A stretch of DNA of 64,000 bases, taken from positions 459,295 to 523,294 of the forward strand of contig NZ_JH601088.1 of NCBI RefSeq assembly GCF_000245755.1, in the 5' to 3' direction. The notes beneath the pieces were generated by a model. It searched no databases. It saw only the letters and a program-made list of their open reading frames with translations, and was not told the DNA's origin. Numbering within the stretch: the first letter of the stretch is position 1; each line of letters begins with the position of its first letter. A program made the translations under genes and the position numbers. The stretch comes from Helcococcus kunzii ATCC 51366. GTDB lineage: Bacteria; Bacillota; Clostridia; Tissierellales; Peptoniphilaceae. Shown one piece after another: positions 57,634 through 64,000 of this stretch.

Positions 57634-58479
57634 ATGAAAAAAGTTATTTATAGATTGCAGACGTATTATAATAATCAAGCTACAGAGGTGGAGAAGCCTG
57701 TGATTAGATATATTTTGGATAACCCAAGAGAGGTTATATCTACAGATATTCATAAGCTGGCTCGTTTGGGTTTTTGTAGTGCTGCAACAATCGTGAGAAT
57801 TTGCAAGAAGAATGGGATTTCAGGATATAAAGATCTTAAATTAGCTTTGATGAATGAATTAAATTTTAATGATAATTTAATAAAAGACAGTGTAAAAGCT
57901 AAAAATGCAACCGGGGCTCCTGAAATTGTAAATGAAATTTTTAATGAAAATATTAAGGCGATTAACAATACCTATAATTTGATTGATTATGAGGTGATAG
58001 ATAAAGTTGTAAATCTAATGAAGAAGGCAAAAGTAATTAGATTGTTTGCAATTGGAGCAAGCTATTTGGTCGCGAAAGATTTACAACAAAAATTTGAAAG
58101 GATTAATAAATTTTCCGTATTGTATGAGGATACACATTTACAAATAGTGAATTCAAATAATGCCACTAAGGATGATTTAGCAATTATTATTTCATATTCT
58201 GGTGAGACAAAGGAATTGACTTCAATGGCAAAAAATATAAAGTCAAATGGATGTAAGATTGTCTCCATTACACAGTATTCTAATAATAAATTGATGAGTA
58301 TGGCAGATTACAATCTATTTGTACCTCAGATTGAAAAGTCTTTAAGGATAGGCGCAGGTTCAAGTAGGATTTCTCAATTATCTGTTGTGGACTATTTGTA
58401 TCATCTATATCTTGAAATTGAAGATAAGAAATATATGGAGAAGATAATTCAAACAAATAAGCTATTACAAAAGAATTAG
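57634..58479 (+). CDS. RpiR-family regulator, MurR-like
   Basis: A 281-aa transcription regulator with an N-terminal RpiR helix-turn-helix (1 to about 77, with CSAATIVRICKKNGISGYKDLK) and a SIS sugar-phosphate isomerase domain (about 105-245, IRLFAIGASYLVAKDL and IIISYSGETKE). In this position, directly ahead of murQ-murP, it should be MurR, sensing MurNAc-6-P. GAGGGAGA precedes the ATG. A gap of 91 bases and a separate promoter-like TATATT before murQ suggest that murR and murQ can be expressed separately. Confidence 0.88.
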   Translation: MKKVIYRLQTYYNNQATEVEKPVIRYILDNPREVISTDIHKLARLGFCSAATIVRICKKNGISGYKDLKLALMNELNFNDNLIKDSVKAKNATGAPEIVNEIFNENIKAINNTYNLIDYEVIDKVVNLMKKAKVIRLFAIGASYLVAKDLQQKFERINKFSVLYEDTHLQIVNSNNATKDDLAIIISYSGETKELTSMAKNIKSNGCKIVSITQYSNNKLMSMADYNLFVPQIEKSLRIGAGSSRISQLSVVDYLYHLYLEIEDKKYMEKIIQTNKLLQKN

Positions 58480-58508
58480 TTACAAAACATGAAACTTTAT
58501 TTATAAAC

Positions 58509-58555
58509 AACTTTAAGGTATTGTAAATGACTTCGATTTCATATATATTAAAGTT
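58509..58555. promoter_or_regulatory. Inverted repeat at the murQ promoter
   Basis: AACTTTAA (58509-58516) and TTAAAGTT (58548-58555) are perfect inverted copies flanking a TATATT. The right arm merges into AAAGTTGAAAAGGAGG, close to the initial transcribed sequence of nagZ and the AmiE-like gene. It could be a MurR site. Confidence 0.4.
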
Positions 58556-58570
58556 GAAAAGGAGGTGTAA

Positions 58571-59476
58571 ATGTTAGATTTAACTAAAATAAAAACAGAG
58601 AGAAGTAATCCTAATTCTGAAAACTTTAGTAAAATGTCTATTAGAGATGCTATTGAGCTAATGAATGCTGAAGATTTCAATACTGTTGAATGTATTAAAG
58701 ACCAATTTAGCAATATTGAAAAATTAATAGAGCAAACAAGTAATGCATTGAAAAATGGCGGAAGAATCATCTATATGGGCGCAGGCACTAGTGGAAGATT
58801 AGGATTATTGGATGCTGTTGAATGCCCACCAACTTTCGGGGTAGATTATGAAATTGTTACTGGACTTATCGCTGGAGGTGAAAACGCATTTATTAAGGCA
58901 GCAGAAGGAGCTGAGGATAAAACATCTGAGGGAAAAGCAGATTTAGAGAAAATTAATCTGACAAAAAAAGATGTAGTTATTGGTATAGCTGCAAGTGGTA
59001 GAACACCTTATGTTATTGGAGGAATAGAGTACGCAAACTCCATAGGAGCAATTACAGGATCAATTGCATGTACTACTGAAAGTGAGATTGGGAAAATTAG
59101 TAAATTTCCAATTGAGGTAGTGCCTGGACCTGAAGTACTGACAGGGTCTACAAGACTAAAAGCTGGCACTTCGACTAAACTCATACTAAATATGATAAGT
59201 ACAATTAGTATGAAAGAAATAGGTAAGATTTACAAAAATTATATGGTTGATTTGAAATTATCAAATAACAAACTTTCCGTTAGAGGGTTAAATATAATTA
59301 AAGAAGTGACAGGATGTACTGAAGAGATTGCTAAAGAAAAATTGGAATTAGCTAATGGACATGTAAAACTAGCTATTGTAATGATATTGTTTAATATGAA
59401 TAGAGAAGAAGCAGAAAAATCATTACAAGAAGCACAGGGTAATATCCATAATATAAATCAAGAGGGGGATTTATGA
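58571..59476 (+). CDS. murQ: N-acetylmuramic acid 6-phosphate etherase
   Basis: MurQ removes D-lactate from MurNAc-6-P to give GlcNAc-6-P, 301 aa. The SIS fold has MGAGTSGRLG near 69-77. The catalytic acids are visible: Glu84 in DAVECPPTFG and Glu115 in AEGAED, one residue shifted from E. coli Glu83/Glu114. The ITGSIACT and STRLKAGTSTK blocks follow. AAAGGAGGTG precedes the ATG. The stop overlaps the murP start by 4 bases (ATGA). Confidence 0.97.
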   Translation: MLDLTKIKTERSNPNSENFSKMSIRDAIELMNAEDFNTVECIKDQFSNIEKLIEQTSNALKNGGRIIYMGAGTSGRLGLLDAVECPPTFGVDYEIVTGLIAGGENAFIKAAEGAEDKTSEGKADLEKINLTKKDVVIGIAASGRTPYVIGGIEYANSIGAITGSIACTTESEIGKISKFPIEVVPGPEVLTGSTRLKAGTSTKLILNMISTISMKEIGKIYKNYMVDLKLSNNKLSVRGLNIIKEVTGCTEEIAKEKLELANGHVKLAIVMILFNMNREEAEKSLQEAQGNIHNINQEGDL

Positions 59477-60906
59477 GTAATTTAGATATAGCTAAGAGCA
59501 TTGTTGAATCACTAGGTGGTAAAGACAATATAAATAATACATTTAATTGTATGACAAGAATGCGTGCAAATATAAAAGATACATCAAAAGTTAATGAAGA
59601 TGAGTTGAAAAATATTGATGGGGTTCTAGGATTAATGAAAGAAGGTAAAACTTATCAAGTAGTATTAGGACCTGGAAAAGCTAAAAAAGTGACAGATGAA
59701 GCTATAGAATATTTTAAGATACCTAGAGATGCTGTAGGGCAAGCTAGGGAAGAAAATACATGGGAAGAAAATAAGGCTGAAGTAAAAGCTGGGCAAAAAG
59801 ATAATGCACTGAAGAAAGGATTAAAATTAATTGCTGATATATTTATTCCTTTAATTCCAGCTATCATTGCAGGTGGATTATTCTTTGGATTTGGTCAATT
59901 AGTTGGACAATTGATAGAATCAAAAACACTTCCAGAATCATGGAATGTTGTTCAATTAACTCTTGGTCTATTTGGTGGAGCATTCCTTGGATATTTCGCA
60001 ATCTTTACAGGTATAAGATCTGCTGAAGTATTTGGTGCAACACCTGCACTTGGTGGTATGATTGGTGCTATCAGTATTGGTGCAAACATTGTTGAAATTT
60101 CTAAAATCATAGGATTATTTAACGAAGCAGTTCCACTAGAATCAGTACTAACAACTGGTAAAGGTGGTATCATCGGTGTAATTTTTGGTGTTTGGATTCT
60201 TTCAAAAATAGAAAAAGGAATAAGAAAAGCCGTACCAGATGTATTGGATTTGATAATTACTCCATTCGTATCAATTTTAATTACTGGTTTACTAATGGTA
60301 TTCGCAATAATGCCAGTGGCTGGATTTATCAGTGATGGTTTAGTTTCAGTTTTATCTGTAATTATAGGATCAGAAAATCCAGTGATAAGAGTAATAAGCG
60401 GATTCGTATTAGCGGCAGTATTCTTACCAATGGTATTGATGGGACTACATCATGGTTTAATCGCAATCTATGCAGTTCAATTAGAACAATTAGGTGGAGT
60501 TTCATTATTCCCAGTTTTAGCTATGGCAGGTGCTGGACAAGTTGGTGCGGCATTAGCAATTTACTTAAAAGCTAAAAAAGTTAATAATGAAAAAATGGTT
60601 AAAGTTATAAATGGTGCTTTACCTGCAGGATTCTTAGGAGTAGGGGAACCATTAATCTATGGTGTTACATTACCAATGTTTAAGCCATTTATCACAGCTG
60701 GACTAGGTTCTGGTTTTGGTGGAGCATTTGTAATGCTAATGCAAGTTACCGCAGCAGCTTGGGGACCATCAGGTCTTGTTGCTATCCCATTAATGCAAGG
60801 TACAGACAAGATGCTTTATTACTTCATAGGTTTAGTAATTTCATACATTATGGGATTCATAATTACAAACTTTGCTATTAAAAATGAAGATGTAAGAAAC
60901 GCATAG
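59473..60906 (+). CDS. murP: MurNAc-type PTS EIIBC component (MurP-like)
   Basis: A 477-aa PTS permease that imports and phosphorylates its sugar. The N-terminal EIIB domain (1-80) has phosphorylated Cys26 in FNCMTRMR; after a charged linker (about 85-115) comes the EIIC domain of the glucose/sucrose superfamily with about ten helices (GGLFFGFGQLVGQL, GVGEPLIYGVTLP, LMGLHHGLIAIY). There is no EIIA domain, so it must borrow one from elsewhere, as MurP does. Coupling to murQ supports MurNAc or a MurNAc disaccharide as substrate. Confidence 0.92.
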   Translation: MSNLDIAKSIVESLGGKDNINNTFNCMTRMRANIKDTSKVNEDELKNIDGVLGLMKEGKTYQVVLGPGKAKKVTDEAIEYFKIPRDAVGQAREENTWEENKAEVKAGQKDNALKKGLKLIADIFIPLIPAIIAGGLFFGFGQLVGQLIESKTLPESWNVVQLTLGLFGGAFLGYFAIFTGIRSAEVFGATPALGGMIGAISIGANIVEISKIIGLFNEAVPLESVLTTGKGGIIGVIFGVWILSKIEKGIRKAVPDVLDLIITPFVSILITGLLMVFAIMPVAGFISDGLVSVLSVIIGSENPVIRVISGFVLAAVFLPMVLMGLHHGLIAIYAVQLEQLGGVSLFPVLAMAGAGQVGAALAIYLKAKKVNNEKMVKVINGALPAGFLGVGEPLIYGVTLPMFKPFITAGLGSGFGGAFVMLMQVTAAAWGPSGLVAIPLMQGTDKMLYYFIGLVISYIMGFIITNFAIKNEDVRNA

Positions 60907-60926
60907 TATAGTAAAAAAAAATATGT

Positions 60927-60956
60927 AAAAGGGCAGAAAGTTTTCTGCCTTTTTAT
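60927..60956 (+). terminator. Terminator after murP
   Basis: AAAAGGGCAGAAA and TTTCTGCCTTTTT form a near-perfect 11-12-bp stem with a 2-4-base loop and a U run. The next gene is close behind, so some readthrough may be needed or it has its own promoter. Confidence 0.88.
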
Positions 60957-60991
60957 ATAATTTCAATATGAAAATTTACGAAAGGAAAATT

Positions 60992-61906
60992 ATGAAAAAA
61001 ACTATCTTACCAATATTATTATCAATTTTAGTATTATTGTCAGCCTGTACGCCAACAGATAAAGATAATCAAACAAAAGAAGAAACTGACGTAAAGACTG
61101 AAACAAATATGGAAACAGAATCTGAGAAAGAAAGTGTTGAAGAAACCGAAGCGGTTGGTAAATTTGGTACAACTACAATTTGGTCAGAACAATTAAAATT
61201 AGATTGGAATGTTTCAAGCTACATTCCTGATGAATTTGATCCTAATAATGTTAAAGTAATGTATATGCTTCATGGAGCGTTTGGAAATCATACTAATTTT
61301 AACGAAAGAACAAAAACTGTAGAATATTTGAATCAATACAATAAAAAACATGATCAAAAATTAATTGCTGTATTTGTAGATGGTTTTAATTCATTTTATA
61401 TCGATAAAAATATCAATATGGAATCAGCGATTGTGAAGGATCTTATCCCTACTTTTGAAAAAATTAATGAAATTAAAATTGATAGAAATAATAGATTTGT
61501 TTCTGGTATTTCAATGGGTGGCTATGGAACATTAAACTTCATGTTTAAGCATAGTGATTTATTCTCAAAAGGATATGCAATATCTCCTGTTGTCGCAGAA
61601 GAGCTTGATACCTCTGTAGGTATTGGAACATGGAATATCTTCTACAAAGATGGTAAATTTGATAAAGAAGCATATAAAAATTATCATCCTTTGACAAATC
61701 TTGAAAACAATAAAGATAAACTAAAAGATATAGAAGTTTACTTATATGCAGGTAAGCAAGATCAAGTTGTTCTTTTAGAAGATGTTAATTCATTTTTAGA
61801 AAAGGCAAAAGATAAGGTTAAAATTAAAGAAAAAATAATAGATGGTGAACATAGTTGGGATTTTTGGGATCAAGAAATAAAAGCTATTTTAGAGAATGAT
61901 ATTTAA
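60992..61906 (+). CDS. Lipoprotein esterase, alpha/beta hydrolase (esterase D/tributyrin-esterase family)
   Basis: A 304-aa surface lipoprotein. The signal peptide ends LSAC with Cys19, followed by a Glu/Thr/Lys-rich linker (about 22-55). The hydrolase domain has YMLHGAFGNHTNF (oxyanion region), nucleophile Ser174 in GISMGGYG and a C-terminal GEHSWDFW carrying the catalytic His. I start it at ATG 60992 (AAAGGAAAA upstream, gives a clean lipoprotein signal) rather than at an ATG 24 bases earlier. Placed between murP and mupG, it may deacetylate O-acetylated MurNAc before uptake; that is inference, and a simple carboxylesterase is possible. Confidence 0.85.
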   Translation: MKKTILPILLSILVLLSACTPTDKDNQTKEETDVKTETNMETESEKESVEETEAVGKFGTTTIWSEQLKLDWNVSSYIPDEFDPNNVKVMYMLHGAFGNHTNFNERTKTVEYLNQYNKKHDQKLIAVFVDGFNSFYIDKNINMESAIVKDLIPTFEKINEIKIDRNNRFVSGISMGGYGTLNFMFKHSDLFSKGYAISPVVAEELDTSVGIGTWNIFYKDGKFDKEAYKNYHPLTNLENNKDKLKDIEVYLYAGKQDQVVLLEDVNSFLEKAKDKVKIKEKIIDGEHSWDFWDQEIKAILENDI

Positions 61907-61951
61907 TGATAAAATAGTAAATATTTTTAGATGAAATTGTAAGGAATGGAA

Positions 61952-63013
61952 ATGTTAGGTGCATCAGTTTATTTATCACAAGAAAATGAAGACATAATAA
62001 AATATTTAGAGAAAATGCAAAAGTATGGGGTAAAGACAATATTTACTTCAATGCATATCATAGAAGATGATAATGATGAAGCGGTTGATAGGATTAAAAT
62101 GGTTTCACAAAAAATTAATTCATTAAAAATGGAATTAATGGTCGATATTTCAGATAATACTATGAAAAAATTTAATATGACTTTTGATGAAATAATTAAA
62201 TTTTTTGAATACATTAATGTTAAAAGTTTGAGAATTGACTTTGGTTTTAATTTTGATCAAATAAAAAAATTGAGTGAACATTTTAATATTGTATTAAATG
62301 CAAGTACTATCAATGATGATTATTGTAATAAACTTATTTCCGCTGGAATGGATTTACATGATATCAATGCTTGTCATAATTTTTATCCACGTGTTGAAAC
62401 AGGTCTTTCAGAAAAATTTTTATTAGAGAAAAATAAATATTTGAAAGAAAAAGGATTTAAGATTCAGGCATTTATTCCAGGAGACGAGATAAAAAGAGGA
62501 CCTCTAGAGGAAGGTTTGCCTACCTTAGAAAAGCATAGGCATTCTGCTCCTTTGATTTCATATATAGAATTGAAAAAAGATTTTATGGTTGATGAAGTTT
62601 TAATTGGTGACATTTCTATAAAAGAAGAAAGTTTGAAACCAATTCTTTTGTACGAAAAAGATAAATTAATAGAACTTCATGTTGAAAATTTACTAGATTT
62701 AACAGATGCAATTTCTGAAGTATTTTGGATAACACATAAAAATAGATTGGATTATTCGGAATATGTTATTAGAAGTACTATGCCGAGAGTTCAGATTAAA
62801 GAAAAAGTAAAAGCTGAAAATACGATTGAAAGAAAAGTTGGAAGTATAACTATAGATAATGAAAAGTATTTAAGATACAATGGTGAAATTCAAATAGCGT
62901 TAAAGGAATTAAATGCAGATGAACGAGTAAATGTATTAGGAAAAGTAGTAGATGAAGATATACCATTGTTAAAATATATAATTGATGAAGTTAAATTTAG
63001 ATTTGTAAAATAA
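61952..63013 (+). CDS. MupG-like 6-phospho-N-acetylmuramidase (DUF871 family)
   Basis: A 353-aa cytoplasmic protein. A TIM barrel (about 1-235, starting MLGASVYLSQENEDI, with TSMHIIEDD and DLHDINACHNFYPR) is followed by a cyclophilin-like C-terminal domain (about 240-353). In S. aureus the DUF871 protein MupG splits MurNAc-6-P-GlcNAc imported by MurP, and sits in an operon with murQ, murP and murR, the same company as here. ATG 61952 is preferred to ATG 61946, which would touch the AAGGA ribosome site. Confidence 0.88.
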   Translation: MLGASVYLSQENEDIIKYLEKMQKYGVKTIFTSMHIIEDDNDEAVDRIKMVSQKINSLKMELMVDISDNTMKKFNMTFDEIIKFFEYINVKSLRIDFGFNFDQIKKLSEHFNIVLNASTINDDYCNKLISAGMDLHDINACHNFYPRVETGLSEKFLLEKNKYLKEKGFKIQAFIPGDEIKRGPLEEGLPTLEKHRHSAPLISYIELKKDFMVDEVLIGDISIKEESLKPILLYEKDKLIELHVENLLDLTDAISEVFWITHKNRLDYSEYVIRSTMPRVQIKEKVKAENTIERKVGSITIDNEKYLRYNGEIQIALKELNADERVNVLGKVVDEDIPLLKYIIDEVKFRFVK

Positions 63014-63016
63014 TTT

Positions 63017-63061
63017 AAAAGGAAACTGTATGAAATTTAAGTAATACAGTTTCCCTTTTTT
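63017..63061. terminator. Terminator between mupG-like gene and cysE
   Basis: AAAAGGAAACTGTAT pairs with ATACAGTTTCCCTTTT (one mismatch) and has U runs on both strands, so it can end both converging transcripts. Confidence 0.88.
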
Positions 63062-63073
63062 AATATATTAAAT

Positions 63074-63598
63074 TTATTTATTTTCTATTATCCTAGCTGG
63101 TATGCCGACAGCGGTAGCATTTGCTGGTACATCTCTTAATACGACAGCTCCAGCACCAATTTTAGCATTTTTACCAATGGTGTGCGGACCAAGAATTAAA
63201 GCTCCAGCACCCAATAAGACATCATCTCCGATGATCGGATGCCTTCTACCATCAACTTCATAATCATCAGCAGCTAAAGAAACACCTTGAAACATTTTCA
63301 CTCTATTACCAACAATGGGTGTTTCACCAATAACTATACCACTTCCGTGATCAATCATGACATTTTTTCCAATGACAGCACCAGGGTGAATTTCAATCCC
63401 AGTGAGTTTCTTTGTTCGCTCTGAAATTAATCTCGCTTTAAAAAACTTACCTTTTTTATATAATCTATGAGCTCTTTCGTGTCTTCTTAAGGCCCTTATG
63501 CCAGGATATAGTAGAAAAACTTCTAAAACTGATTTAGCCGCATTGTCATTTTCATATACATATTTTGACTCTTCCCACCATTTCCTAAAGTTGAACAT
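63074..63598 (-). CDS. cysE: Serine O-acetyltransferase
   Basis: CysE makes O-acetylserine from serine and acetyl-CoA, 174 aa (short form without the long N-terminal helical domain). The C-terminal half is a left-handed beta-helix with hexapeptide repeats; the active-site HGSGIVIGE lies near 80-88, IGDDVLLGAGALILG and the VLRDVPANATAVGIPARII end are clear. Its ATG directly follows the cysK stop (TAGATG on the minus strand), so the two cysteine-synthesis genes form one operon. Confidence 0.96.
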   Translation of the reverse strand: MFNFRKWWEESKYVYENDNAAKSVLEVFLLYPGIRALRRHERAHRLYKKGKFFKARLISERTKKLTGIEIHPGAVIGKNVMIDHGSGIVIGETPIVGNRVKMFQGVSLAADDYEVDGRRHPIIGDDVLLGAGALILGPHTIGKNAKIGAGAVVLRDVPANATAVGIPARIIENK

Positions 63599-64000
63599 CT
63601 AGTCGAATAGTCCTTGCTTCAAATATCTTTCACCAGTGTCAGGTAATACAGTCACAACTTTTTTACCTTTACCTAGTTTTTTTGCTAAAGCTTTAGCAGC
63701 CACAACATTTGCACCAGAAGATATACCACATAATATACCTTCTTCTCTTGCTAATCTCACAGATTCTTCCATGGATTCTTCATTTCCAACTAAGAAATAT
63801 TCATCAATATTATCTCCTGAGAAAATTTCAGGAACAAAGTTTGCACCAATCCCTTGAATCTTGTGAGAACCTGCTTTACCTTCAGATAATAGTGGGGAAT
63901 CTTTAGGTTCAACAGCCCAAATTGTGACATTATCAAGTTTATTTTTTAATACTTTTGAAACACCAGTAACTGTTCCACCTGTACCAACACCAGCAACAAA
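63599..64000 (-). CDS. cysK: Cysteine synthase A, 3' part (cut by the window edge)
   Basis: The last 133 codons of O-acetylserine sulfhydrylase, a PLP enzyme that makes cysteine from O-acetylserine and sulfide. Visible are FVAGVGTGGTVTG (PLP phosphate loop), SHKIQGIGANF, CGISSGANVVAA and the terminal VLPDTGERYLKQGLFD. The start lies beyond 64000. CysE and CysK form the cysteine synthase complex in many bacteria. Confidence 0.95.
   Translation of the reverse strand, partial: FVAGVGTGGTVTGVSKVLKNKLDNVTIWAVEPKDSPLLSEGKAGSHKIQGIGANFVPEIFSGDNIDEYFLVGNEESMEESVRLAREEGILCGISSGANVVAAKALAKKLGKGKKVVTVLPDTGERYLKQGLFD

Noticed and set aside
63636..63906. Two short plus-strand frames near the right edge
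   Set aside because: They lie antisense to cysK, whose translation is unmistakable.

Overview
The window is low-GC Gram-positive DNA. Purine-rich Shine-Dalgarno (SD) sites, sortase, lipoprotein signal peptides, a secretin-less Tad locus and CCA-encoded tRNA genes all fit Firmicutes. A streptococcal-style (Lys/Orn-type) MurE, the AT richness and the gene mix suggest an anaerobic coccus of the Tissierellia/Peptoniphilaceae, perhaps Helcococcus-like. That placement is inference; no 16S gene is present. Almost all genes lie on the + strand. No insertion sequence, prophage or CRISPR array was seen.

Layout. 1-531: AT-rich DNA with a 53-bp tandem repeat. 532-1440: class C sortase. 1608-6101: ftsE-ftsX-M23 hydrolase-ctpA division/cell-wall block. 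6121-10931: uvrB-uvrA. 11044-15166: troABCD-type Mn/Zn ABC importer with its own DtxR-family regulator and a DtxR-like operator. 15331-27294: rpoB-rpoC-rpsL-rpsG-fusA-tuf. 27692-31106: thymidine kinase, arginase (- strand), MurE. 31246-42267: a Tad/Flp pilus operon with all twelve genes in one direction. 42415-43820: fifteen tRNA genes. 43821-45568: repeat-rich DNA and a frameshifted lipoprotein gene on the - strand. 45902-50601: BglG-type regulator, ascorbate-family PTS IIA-IIB-IIC and a TrpA-like TIM-barrel enzyme. 50799-63013: murein scavenging region. 63074-64000: cysE and the 3' part of cysK (- strand).

How the genes work together. The murein region holds two secreted enzymes, NagZ (GH3) and an AmiE-like serine hydrolase. 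They share a Trp-rich cell-wall-binding C-terminus, a near-identical promoter and a hairpin leader. Next come MurR, MurQ, MurP, an esterase lipoprotein and a MupG-type phospho-muramidase. Together they could strip peptides and GlcNAc from wall fragments outside the cell, import MurNAc or MurNAc disaccharide, and convert it to GlcNAc-6-P inside.

The points most worth a second look are: the TrpA-like enzyme with intact catalytic residues in a PTS operon that has no trpB; the shared promoter/SD/hairpin leader of nagZ and amiE; the metal regulator lacking its primary metal ligands; and several families of intergenic palindromes.
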